From: Melieria omissa
Lineage: Eukaryota; Arthropoda; Insecta; Diptera; Ulidiidae
Assembly: GCA_963971225.1 (NCBI GenBank)
Contig: OZ020267.1
Span: 7,715,574-7,779,573 of the forward strand
Direction of reading: 5' to 3'
DNA: 64,000 bases
Shown here: positions 1-10,506 of the stretch, in pieces
Layout of the letters: every line of letters begins with the position of its first letter
Position numbering within the stretch: position 1 is the first letter of the stretch
Made by a program: the position numbers and the translations under genes
Notes under the pieces: generated by a model
Database searches by the model: none
The model's input: only the letters and a program-made list of their open reading frames with translations
Told to the model about the DNA's origin: nothing

Positions 1-13
1 GTTTACTTTTGAA

Positions 14-557
14 CAATTTTAGCTTAAAACGGGTTAAATAAATTTTGTATCTATATTTTTTAATTACAGAAAAATGATTTAATATTTATGGAAAAATACA
101 AAATTATCACTTTTTGATTTCATTTAAAGAAACAGGGTTTTGATCAAACGCGACCAATTCGTAGACTTCAATTAGAACACAAACTTCCCCTTCAATTTTA
201 GCTTAAAACGGGTTAAATAAATTTTGTATCAATATTTCTTAGTTACAGAAAAATTACATAATATTTATGGAAAAATACAAAATCATCACTTTTGATTTAA
301 ATTAACCATTGTTAAAGAAACAGGGTTTTGATCAAACGCGCCCAATTCGTAGACTTCAATTAGAACACAAACATTCCCTTCAATTTTAGCTTAAAATGGG
401 TTAAATAAATTTGGTATAAATATTTTTTAATCACAGAAAAACTATTTAATATTTATGGAAAAATACAAAATTATCACTTTTTGATTTCATTTAAAGAAAC
501 AGGGTTTTGATCAAACGCGCCCAATTCGTAGACTTCAATTAGAACACAAACTTTCCC
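14..557. repeat. Tandem repeat, about 3 units of ~180 bp
   Basis: Three head-to-tail units begin with CAATTTTAGCTTAAAA at 14, 193 and 381, so the spacing is 179 and 188 bp. Each unit also carries GGAAAAATACAAAAT and then CAGGGTTTTGATCAAACGCG. The second unit has a short insertion that explains its extra length. The array stops near 557 and probably continues left of the window, since the first bases already match the unit. No coding potential. It looks like a local satellite. Confidence 0.85.
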
Positions 558-1289
558 TGATATCAATGCAAATTATTTGAAACTATTTTGGGGTTAAAAG
601 TAAAATGTTTGAAATTTTCTATGAATTCGCTTCTAAAAATATTAATTTGTTTATTTGGTACTCTCAGGCAACTTTGGGGTCGAAAGGGTTAAAACAAACT
701 TGAGAACAACTTTCTCAATCCTGTTGAAAGCTCAATTCCAGTTCCTTTTTCAATTTCTTTTGCTCATTTTTACTTTAAGAAGTTTTCTTTCTATTGAAGC
801 GATTAGTGTTCAATAATCTTTCAACATTGGATTTCGTTTTCTTGCTTCAATTAAGCTTAAGCCGGATTAAGTCAAAATGTTCATTCATTTTGGTTTTACT
901 AATGTAGGAAGCAATACGGACAAACGGGTAATTCGGACTAAACGAAACGCTATGCGAATGCAAACCTGCAGTGGACACGGACTGAACGACACGAAAGAGA
1001 AACGTAGAACTGACTGGGCACAACGGACAGACACGGCACAGCGCAGACCTCAAACGCAAATTGTCAAAACTGAAATTGCAACCAAAAAATTAAATAAATA
1101 AAACTAAAGAAACTGAAGCGGTAATCAAACAATTTCATAAATAAAAACTACACTAATTTCATGATTTGACTTCTATTACACCAAAAAAAGAAGCAATGCG
1201 AAATTGTGTTTCATTTCGGTTCAAACGGTTTAAAACACTTTCAAATATTGGGAGTAAAAATTAGTTAAGTAGGTTTTTTTGTACCCGAA
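558..1289. other. Intergenic, no gene seen
   Basis: AT-rich sequence with only short frames lacking recognisable domains. A GAAAGGGTTAA string near 687 resembles the end of a TTAA-specific element, but no partner end was found, so no element is called. Confidence 0.5.
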
Positions 1290-1965
1290 AGTCCATTTAT
1301 TTCAAAACAAAAGGAACGCACAGAAATAGCGAAGTGTTGTCCATTGCTGTCTACGACTTTTTACCATTTCTCAAGCAATTTTTGAATTACATTGTCTTTT
1401 GAGACAATTCAAGTTAGATGCCAATTTTCGCTTTCTACAAAGTGTATGAACCAATGCATTCGTCTGAACAATCAGCAATCATGAGGATCAATGTCCGGCG
1501 TAGACGACGGGTGCGATTAAATATTCCACCTGAGCGTTTCCAAATGCTTTTTATGACTTTTACGACGTAAGGTCGAGCATTGTTGAACAAAAAGAATAAT
1601 TTTGCCATGTCTTTGTTCGTATTTCCATATTTTTTTTTCGTAATACACGGCTGAAACGAATCAATTGTAATGGAATCGCCAGGTTGAAGAAGCTCATAGT
1701 ATACAAATCCCTTTTGGTCCCATCCGATATGACCACAGAGCCATGAATATTCGGCTTTGGTTTTGATATTGAAGTCGATAGCAACAACTCACCGGGTACA
1801 GCGCAGATTTTTTTCTTCTTGGTGTTGTTGCGGAATACTCATTTTTCATCCCAAGTTACAATCTGATGCAAAAAACCTTTTTTTGCCTTTGAATCAGATG
1901 CTCGCAAGTGTAAATCACCTTTAAACGCTCACCGCAAATGCTGCTTACTTAACACAAAGCTGGAC
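1290..1965 (-). pseudogene. Decayed mariner transposase
   Basis: Read on the minus strand with several frameshifts, the sequence follows a mariner transposase. From high to low coordinates come IVTWDEK (first catalytic Asp region, near 1860), a stretch matching the family GWDQKGVVYYELL block (near 1700), NNARPYV (second catalytic block with D changed to N, near 1575), a block like SPDIAPSDYHLFR (near 1490) and KVVDSNGQHFA at the C-terminus (near 1340). No N-terminal DNA-binding part was recognised before the trinucleotide array at 2098. Stops and frameshifts make it a dead copy. The family assignment rests on motif order and is fairly safe; the subfamily is not. Confidence 0.7.
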
Positions 1966-2097
1966 ATATTCAACGCAGCTAAAAAAGAAATGAATATTTT
2001 TGACAGATGTCTAACCTCTCTCACTGTGAACCGTTCACCATTCTTTTGAAAACAAATGCCTAATAATACTTTTACTTTTACTTTAGTAGTAGACTAT

Positions 2098-2543
2098 GCT
2101 GCTACGACTACTACTATTACTACTAATACTACTAATACTTCTAATACTACTACTATTACTACTAATACTACTAATACTACTAATACTACTAATACTACTA
2201 CTATTACTACTAATACTACCACTAATACCAATATTACTACTACCACTATTGTAACTACTATTACTTCTACTATTATCACTACTATTACTACGCTTACTAC
2301 TACTATTACTACTACTACTACCACTAATACAACTATGACTACTACCACTACTTCTATTACTACTACTTTTACTACTACTATTACTTCTACTATTATTACT
2401 ACTACTACTTCTATTACTACTAATATTACTACTAGTACTACTACTACTACTAGTACTACTACTGCTACTACTACTACTACTACTACTACTACTATTAACA
2501 CTACTATTACTACTACTTCTATTACTACTAATATTACTACTAG

Positions 2544-2617
<74 letters not shown>

Positions 2618-2713
2618 ATACTAATACTAATACTACTACTATTAACACTAATATTACTACTACTCGTACTACTACTATTACTACTAATATTACTACTACT
2701 ACTACTACTTCTT

Positions 2714-2754
<41 letters not shown>

Positions 2755-2888
2755 GCTACTACTACTATTACTACTATTATTATTAATACTACTACGACTA
2801 CTACTGTTACTACTACTATTACTGCTATTACTATTACTACTACTACTATTACTACGACTAATATTACTACTACTACTATTATTACAAT
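2098..2888. repeat. (ACT)n trinucleotide array, ~0.8 kb
   Basis: Almost pure ACT/TACTAC repeats with interspersed ATT, AAT, TCT and GTA variants. Frames on both strands stay open through it (poly-Thr/Ile/Asn on plus, poly-Val/Ile on minus) because the unit is three bases with no stop in those phases. These frames are artefacts, not genes. The longest uninterrupted ACT runs are near 2550-2620 and 2715-2760. Confidence 0.95.
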
Positions 2889-2925
2889 ACTAACCACTAA
2901 GCTACATCCAGCTTTGGTTGCGTAC

Positions 2926-2990
2926 CTACGAGGGTGCTCCGAAAAGTTTTCAACCTTACAGAAATACCACAGTTTTTCTTCAAATTTATT
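2926..2990. mobile_element. Terminal fragment of a mariner-type element (left end)
   Basis: TACGAGGGTGCTCCGAAAAG followed by TTTTCAACCTTAC has the form of a mariner/Tc1-type inverted terminus. A matching opposite terminus, ending CCACCCTCGTA, occurs at 4795-4805. The body between is not recognisably transposase, so the two ends may belong to one 1.9-kb decayed element or to two separate insertions. It sits directly beside the trinucleotide array. Confidence 0.5.
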
Positions 2991-4134
2991 TTGATTTTTA
3001 TGTTCTAATTTTAAGTCTACACTCTTCTCTTGTCTCTTCTCGTTTATTCGGGTCTAACGTCACCCAACGCGCGGAGAGCTTTCTTACTCTTAAGGTGGTC
3101 GTCTAGTACAAACAGTGTTTTTTACAGCTTTTTTTTGAATTTATTTTCAGAAACTGCAAATGATAATGAGATAATTCTTCGTATATTTAGTCTTTACATA
3201 TTGAATTATAAAATAAATTTTTTCCCACGTGCTACCGCGAACACTGCTGGGGTCCGCCAGCTGAGTTCCAGCCCTGTTTTTTTTTAAGGGTGCGTTTGCG
3301 CTATCCTAACTTTGTCCCTGTTCGTCTGAAATGTAATCCAAAAATGTTCTCTTAACAAGCATTACTCCAATTAAAGGATGACCTATAATGAACCCGATCT
3401 GATCAAAATTGGACCCGCGGCATCGTTTTAACGTGTTTTTTTTCGAAATGTGCCCTTTTTTTTGCTCTAAAAACTTCCCCCAAAAATCGGCTAGTCAATG
3501 GAGCGCAATCTCCGTAGGTTACTCCGTGGAGCAAAACGTTTTGAATACAGCAAAACAAGAATCAAGTGAATCGGTCAATTAGTTTCGACGGAATCATGGC
3601 GCAATGGTCAAAAAATGTTTTTTCAAGAAAAACGCGTTTAAAGTTTTAAAACCGTGTTACCGCGTAGTGAACGAGGCGGATTTGAGGCTCTGTATCTCAG
3701 AGACGTTTACGAATTCTCTAGAAGCATTTGAACGATGTTATACAGACAGCCAGCTTTATTGCGCAACTAAGATATTTTTTCAATTTATGCTCAATTTAGC
3801 GCTAAATTGAACTAAATTTGTCATACAAGGAAATTTCAAATTGGCTAAGTAATTGCAAATAGAGCTAAATTGATCATAAATAGAGCTCGATGCAACGCTG
3901 TGATATTGATAATTGGTAAAAAAATTCATTCACAATTGACGGAATCAGAACAAAATAAGAAACTGGCAGCAGCAAAGATGTTTGCTAACATTTGTTTGCT
4001 TTGAAATTACGTTTAAAAATGTGCGCTTCAGTAGGGATGTTGAATAAATATTTCTAAATATTTAATAAATGTTTTGAAGAACGCTTTTGTACATAAACAA
4101 AAATAATTTGTCTTTCTTCGTAACCAAAAATGTT
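2991..4134. other. Intergenic, no gene seen
   Basis: No recognisable coding region. The 3350-3800 part is less AT-rich than its surroundings and may be an old unidentified repeat. Short frames here have no family features. Confidence 0.5.
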
Positions 4135-4240
4135 CGATAACATTATCGATAACACTATCGATAATATTATCGATAACACTATCGATAACATTATCGATAC
4201 CATTGTCGATAACACTATCGATAACTTTTTCGATAACAGC
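4135..4240. promoter_or_regulatory. 12-bp phased CGATA repeat (DRE/BEAF-32-like cluster)
   Basis: CGATA starts at 4135, 4147, 4159, 4171, 4183, 4195, 4207, 4219 and 4231: nine units at exactly 12-bp spacing. Six of them (4147-4195 and 4219) lie in the full octamer TATCGATA. In Drosophila this octamer is the DRE bound by DREF, and clustered CGATA is the BEAF-32 insulator motif. A role as boundary or promoter element is an inference. The alternative is a 12-bp minisatellite that resembles the site by chance. No gene lies within several kb. Confidence 0.5.
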
Positions 4241-4639
4241 TAAATTGAGCTGTGTTTGAACAGCAAAAGCAATCAACTCAATTAAGAACTAAATTGTCTC
4301 AATTTAAGTATTTGGCTGCCTGAACAAACCATTAACGTCAGTGGTGGCAGTTTTTGAGCCTTCGAACGTTCTTCATTTCAAACGTATTTTGCATCCATCA
4401 TGTTATCTATTTATAAGTATTTTTAAGAATTATTTAATATTTATCGAATTAATTTGAATTTCTACTCCTCATTTTCTCGAAGTCTGTAATTTGATTAGAC
4501 TTAATTAATAAACAATAAACAAAAGCTGGTTCAGTCTCGTTGAAATTTAGTTGTCCAAACAATAGACATGGTAAATGATGGTGCAGACTAACAAATATTT
4601 AATGATTCTGTATACTAGATTTTTGCCAGGTTTAACAAA
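4241..4639. other. Intergenic, no gene seen
   Basis: AT-rich sequence with no family-like frames and no obvious repeat structure. Confidence 0.5.
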
Positions 4640-4805
4640 AACACTCAAATTGACTGACTTCAACCATTGTCAAACAACAAGTGCGCATTTCAAATGGCTG
4701 CAATTTTGTTGAGTACCTTTCAAGAGAGGCACAAACAAATTCAGTACCATTTGTTGACATCTGTCATCTTAATGTTGAATTTAGAAACTTCTCAGGCCAC
4801 CCTCG
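4640..4805. mobile_element. Terminal fragment of a mariner-type element (right end)
   Basis: The sequence from CATTGTCAAACAACAAGTGC to the terminus CCACCCTCGTA is closely similar to 29895-30050 (CATTGTCGAACAACAACTGC, then CTTCTGCCATCTTCATGTTG). Two copies of the same terminal region are therefore present in the window. The last bases are the inverse of the start of the 2926 fragment. No transposase was recognised here. Confidence 0.55.
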
Positions 4806-6867
4806 TACAAATGAACGAGGGTAGTCCACAATCCTTTCGTAGGCGTCAGCGTTTTGCTAAATGAACCCCAGAATAACTGAAATGCGCCGTTGTGAATATG
4901 TCGGGTGAATATGTCTGAGTGAATGAGCGGATAAGCCATCGTGTTTATGTTACACTGAGCTTCATTTAGTTCTGCCAGGTCACAGCAGCCGCTTTCTGGC
5001 AGTGCTACCCTTTTTTTATTGGCGACCCCAGTGCGTGACAATCGAGCGCCACAAAAGTAAAAGTCTAAAAAATGAGAACGAAAAAAAGGGTGAAACGAGT
5101 AAATCTTATGGGTGGGGAATGCACAAACAGGGTCCATGGGGAGCGCGAGCGAATCAAAATATTATTGCAAAATTAAAGACGTTGTTGTTGGCATTAAAAC
5201 AGACACCTTTACACAATGTAGCACAGAACGCAAAGCAGCACCGAAACGGAAGCTGGAACCACTGCGGAGGTGGAACGGCAAATTGCTGCTACAACAATAA
5301 AGCACGCAACAATGTTGCGGAATGCGGCAGGCGGGAGGGCGCCGCCTTTCAAAAGTGCCGAGTTGATTGTGAAGATTTTCGAGTAATGCAATAAATTTGA
5401 ACGCCAATAAAATTGCTTGTCGAGCGCGCGCAGTCGGATGGGTGAAGCGAACCAAACGAAAAAAAATCAACCGCACAAAAGCCAACACTTTTCAATTCAG
5501 CGCAAATTCAATCTCGCTGCCAAGAGGAGCAACATAAAACTTGGCGCCCCTGCTGCCACAAGCACGTCTCGCCGCCGACACATTGAACACATTTCATCGT
5601 TGAATTTTTAATCTCAGCAGGTCAGCCGGAAGCGCTCGTGTGTTCAACTAAATGAAAGCAACGCGCAACGCGCACTCTGGGCGCTGGCTTTTAGCCGCAT
5701 TGGCCAAAGTGACCTGACTTGATTTTACTGCTGATAAATTTTATTTGGCAACAATATCACTGAAGAGTGCGCATTGTATACATAAACGTTTTTTTGTTTC
5801 TTTTCTTGTGCCGTCGACTGTGTTTTATTGGCGCAACTCGCCGTCTTGTACTCACATTTGCTGCCATAAACGATGTTGTTCCGGTGCTTTATTGTTGTTG
5901 TTACATGTTGTTATGCTGCAATTTAATGTACATTGCTTCTGGGAGCTGCGGCCAGGTGACAAAACGAAAGAGCGCGGAACGAGAATGTTCGAGTGAAAGT
6001 GCCTCAGATTTACAGACATTTGGGGAATTGTACGACACTGAAATAGCTCAGCGCTAATTAATATTAAACCAACACTAACGAAGTATATAAATCAAGTCTG
6101 CCTTTGACTGCATAAGTAGCTGCTTCGGTAAACATGTGTATGCATTTATATATTTCTGTACAACAAATTGGTTCTTAAAGTCTGGTTTGGGCAAATTATG
6201 AGAATTGGCGGCTGTAATTATGGTTTTAACTAATTTTGAAATATTTTTTTAAAATTTTTTAGTAGTTTTTCTACTCGCAATCAATTTGAACACTGAAATT
6301 TTGAGCTCAAAGAAGGTCGACGACTACAGACCCTCACGTCCTGAGGTTCTACTTCTATAGTTGCAATATTAAAAAAAAATTATAAAACAACAAACTGTAC
6401 ACCCTCGAAAACCTATGCCAATCTTTACTCTCTTGTCGGTTGCAATAAATTTTGATTAATTTTAATTAATTTTAAGATAATTTGTTCAAACTTTATTATA
6501 ATTTTTCTACTCGCAATCCATTTGAAAACGTTAGGGCTGTCTGGAGAAAATCTGGGCCCAGGAAAGGCCCAAGACTTCATAAAGTCACTCTAAAGTTTTA
6601 TCAAAGTCCAGGGCTTTAAAAAAATAAGAAACTCACGAAAAATGTGTATTATTGTAACAAATTTTAGTTCTGCTGACCAACGTAGGCGTAGTTCGTATCG
6701 CTGGATTGTGCCAAAATAAAACACTTTGCAAATCAATAACGTAATTCACCACCGCAGTCAATTTGTTTGCACTTTTACACTTCAAAGTCTTTACACTGGT
6801 CACTTTTTTCACTTTTATATCGTCTATGCTTTTAGGTTATTGCCAAGAAGTCTGCTTCGGAAAGTAG
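4806..6867. other. Intergenic, no gene seen
   Basis: A moderately GC-rich block at about 5000-5720 resembles non-coding or regulatory insect sequence but has no supported exon. At about 6240-6560 a block containing TTTTTCTACTCGCAATC occurs twice (near 6266 and 6502), which looks like a degenerate duplication. No family-like coding region. Confidence 0.5.
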
Positions 6868-7170
6868 TGTTAGTAGTATCAGTAGTAGTAGAAGTAGAAA
6901 TAGTAGTAGAAGTATTAATAATAGTAGTAATAGTAGTAGTAGTAATAGTAGTAATATTAGTAGTAGTAGTATTAGTAGTAGAATTAGTAATAGTAGCAGT
7001 AGTAGTAGTAGTGGTAGTAGTACCAGTAGTAGTACATAGTGGTAGTAGTAAATAGTAGTAGTATTAGTAAAAGAATTAAGAACAATACAAGTAGTAGAAG
7101 TATTAATAGTAGTATTAAATAGTAGTAGTAAATAGTAGTAGTATTAGTAGTAGAATTGGTATCAATAGTA
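6868..7170. repeat. (AGT)n trinucleotide array, ~0.3 kb
   Basis: Imperfect AGT/TAGTAGTAG repeats, the reverse-complement class of the ACT array at 2098. The poly-Val frame over it is a repeat artefact. Confidence 0.9.
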
Positions 7171-8789
7171 GTAGTTGTTGTCTACGCTTGATTCCCAAAT
7201 CGATATTCATTAGGAAAAAGTCATACATTTTGTAGACCCTTGCTTAGATGTTTTCCAGAATTAGATCGAGGAGACTTTATCTGCTAGTCGTGCCTGATTG
7301 GAAAATACTCTCTTCAAACAGAGACGGTTACAGAGAGCTCTTGAGCAGGTAGAAAGTTAACCCTCCAATTAATCCTGTGAGACCTATTGAGTACCATTTC
7401 CCTCTCTATTAGATCCAACAACTCTTAAAGTCAATCGTCATATGGCAACTGTTTATGAGGGTCACGTTAATATATGTGTGTTTATGTTCAATAATTGGAA
7501 TAATTAGTGAAACTATTCATGGTCACCTAGAAAATACCGAAAGACATCACCTTGCTTTCGACCGTAGATACGAAGAGCTGCTAATTGCTTTCCACTGCTA
7601 ATTGTAATCATGCAGACCACCTTGAAAGCTTCATGCAACAGATAGCCAACTCACTTTCACTTCAGATCCACACACACACTATTCTATATATATACTGTAG
7701 TATGTATGTATGTATGTTGTATGTCCACATTTACACGCCCCAAGAGACCTCGGATCGCAGTTCCAGTTATTTTGCCGCAGATAAACTTTATCGGAACAAT
7801 TTATTGCTGTTGTTTATGCAACACAATTTGCACTGCTTTTGCTCCCTTCGCCCTTCGCCCTCTGCCCGCTCCCCTTCTCCTCGCCCAACCCAAACTGCCA
7901 CTCACACACTTTTAATGATGCTCTCTTACTGCGGAAATTCCACATTTCCGAAAAATGCCGTTATAATAATGCAGCATGCTGCTCGTTGCCCCGAAACCTT
8001 TCGACCCCCGCTCACCTTCGTTGTGCGCTGTCATAAACTTCGGCCATAACAACCTTTTAATTAATTTCCATCAGCAGCATTCTTTGCACCTAAGCAAACA
8101 GAATTTATGACGAAAGTTTTTTTATTTACAACAACATTAATTAAAATTTCATGCACACAGGACGCGGTGCGGTGACTTTAGAAACAAAACAAAAATGCAG
8201 TCAGACAGCCAACGCTGCAGCAATGCTGAACCGGCAGCAACGTTGCAATGCTGCTCGAACTTTGTCGCCATCGTGTGAGGCAGCCGGATGACACTGTCGA
8301 GTACAAAATCCAACGCGACACAAATGACGCGCCGCCCATTGCAGCAACACAAGTGCTGGACGCAAACGACCGCAACGAGTGGCTGCTGGCTGCTGGCGCG
8401 TGTTTTATTCTCAGCAATAAATCGCCAAGTGAGCTGCAGCGTTGGCTGCACTGCAGCGAGGCCAGCAGTGGCAGCAGCGTAATTGCGGTGACAAGCTGAC
8501 GCCACAGTTGATTTTGTGCTCATGTGCGAGTGTAATTTGTCCGGCCGACAGTTTTATTAGAAGCTAAAATGCTTGTTTTAAGTTAATGTTGACTGGACGA
8601 AAGTTTAACAACTAAAAATACTTTGAGCAGTTTTTTAAGTAGATGCGAAAGTGAATGCGAAATTCGAAATAAATGCATTTAGTATTCGACATTCAAATTG
8701 AATGAATGCGAAAGTTGAAATTCATACAAAATGATTATGAAATTCAAATTGGAATTCGATGTTCTGTGACTGACAAAACCTACAAAGGC
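7171..8789. other. Intergenic, no gene seen
   Basis: Frames in 7585-8520 have no recognisable domains. A GC-richer stretch lies at 8160-8500. Short degenerate repeats of the type GAATGCGAAA lie at 8645-8770, directly before the mariner copy. Confidence 0.5.
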
Positions 8790-9468
8790 CGTCTCACGTA
8801 AAATGAAATTGCTCAAAACAAAAACAAATATGTACGTTTTGTTATTTATTGCGAAATTAATTTATTTTATACAAAATATTCTCCTTCTGGTTCAATACAA
8901 CTTTTTAAACGATCAATTCGATTATCAAATGATGTTTTGAGGCCATCTGTATCCATCGTCTCAATCAGGATATGGTTGTCCTTTCATCCGCAAATGCATT
9001 TCACCGAAAAGAGAAGAGTCACACGGAGCCAAGTCAGGTGAGTAGGGCGAGTGGTTGATGGTAAAAATTTGATTTTTGCCAAAAATATCGGTTACCAAGT
9101 TGGATCGATGAAACAGTGCATTATCGTGGTCATTCAAAATGCGATGAATTGAATTTTTGAACATATTGCAAGAACGATTTCGGCCAATTTTTATTGAATT
9201 CATGCACTTTTTCGATGTTGCTTTGAGTAATCACGGTATTCAAAGGACCTGGATGTTCATCGCTCTTTATGTCTTCACGACCGTCTTGGAACTGCTTTAA
9301 CCTACTGGAACTGCTTAAGAACATTAGTGTTCTCTGGCACAAAATTAAGAATCATCACCACTGTTTCATTAAATCGAATGTTTCGGTAGAAGTTTTACCA
9401 AGTTTAAAATAAAACTTAATATTGGTTTCTGTTCGAAGCTCATTTTTCGAGAGAGACATTCATCCACT
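8790..9468 (-). pseudogene. Internally deleted mariner transposase
   Basis: A minus-strand mariner remnant. It starts with ATG at 9457-9459 (MSLSKNELRTETNIKF, the conserved N-terminus of one mariner group). It continues through a degenerate helix-turn-helix region (KVHEFNKNWPKSFLQYV), then jumps directly from a SIHRILNDH-like segment to the second catalytic block DNALFH. Next come INHSPYSPDLAPCD and the C-terminus RLKSCIEPEGEYF, with a stop at 8867-8869. The spacing from DNALFH to the final Asp of APCD is 34 residues, the D34D of mariners. The first catalytic Asp region is missing. About 590 bp remain of a gene normally near 1040 bp, and frameshifts are present, so it cannot encode an active enzyme. 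Confidence 0.8.
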
Positions 9469-9469
9469 T

Positions 9470-10086
9470 TTTGTGCACATATCCGGGTTTAGAGAGGAAC
9501 AGGCTACGCTCGCTTAGGACTCCCTTCCCAGAAGATAAATGTCAATCATGGAGATCAGGAGGTTTGTACACTTTCTGGAGCTTACAAAGATTTTTGTAAA
9601 AAACAGACTCTAAGATCCACTAGAATCAGCCACAATTCAGTCACTAGATGGTTCCGGTAATGTTTATCATTAAGCCGACAGATCAAACCAGTTCATAGAA
9701 AATCTATTCTAAAATATTCAGCCGATTCCATTGAGTTGAATTCCGTAAAAATCAATGCATTTCCTAGATGTCAGTATGAGACTAGACAACGTATCAAGAT
9801 GGTGGAAGGAAATGTAGGGAACTTGAACAAATTAAATGTTGAATAAATTTCTTTGACCTGTCTTGCAGTTAGGTTGGTGGGTGGCGAAATCTTGATTAGA
9901 TTAAGATTCGATTAGATTTGATTAGATTGATTAGATTTAAGTGTTCAGACCTCCATGAATCGATTAACTAAACGTTGGGATAGTCATCGCATGTCATCCG
10001 AACATGTCTCAGGAAAATTCTGGATATTTCTCTTCGTGCTTACAGCATACTAATATCATTCGTTTGACACACATCGACATTATAGG
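9470..10086. other. Intergenic, no gene seen
   Basis: No coding features. A short GATTAGATT-type degenerate repeat lies at about 9890-9945. The sequence leads into the 7-bp array. Confidence 0.5.
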
Positions 10087-10506
10087 ATATATGTTATATA
10101 TTATATTTTATATTTTATATTTTATATTTTATATTTTATATTTTATATTTTATATTTTATATTTTATATTTTATATTTTATATTTTATATTTTATATTTT
10201 TTATTTTATATTTTATATTTTATATTTTATATTTTATATTTTATATTTTATATTTTATATTTTATATTTTATATTTTATATTTTATATTTTATATTTTAT
10301 ATTTTATATTTTATATTTTATATTTTATATTTTATATTTTATATTTTATATTTTATATTTTATATTTTATATTTTATATTTTATATTTTATATTTTATAT
10401 TTTATATTTTATATTTTATATTTTATATTTTATATTTTATATTTTATATTTTATATTTTATATTTTATATTTTATATTTTATATTTTATATTTTATATTT
10501 TTTATT
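10087..10506. repeat. (ATATTTT)n 7-bp array, ~60 copies
   Basis: A near-perfect array of a 7-bp unit. The visible variants are TTTATTTT units near 10200 and 10500. Seven bases read as ILYFIFY in any open frame, so the apparent ~210-residue frame is purely the repeat. Right of 10506 the array decays into ATCTTATATC variants. High homogeneity suggests recent expansion or ongoing homogenisation. Confidence 0.95.

Noticed and set aside
2056..2994. Long Thr-rich and Val-rich frames on opposite strands
   Set aside because: Artefacts of the ACT trinucleotide array.
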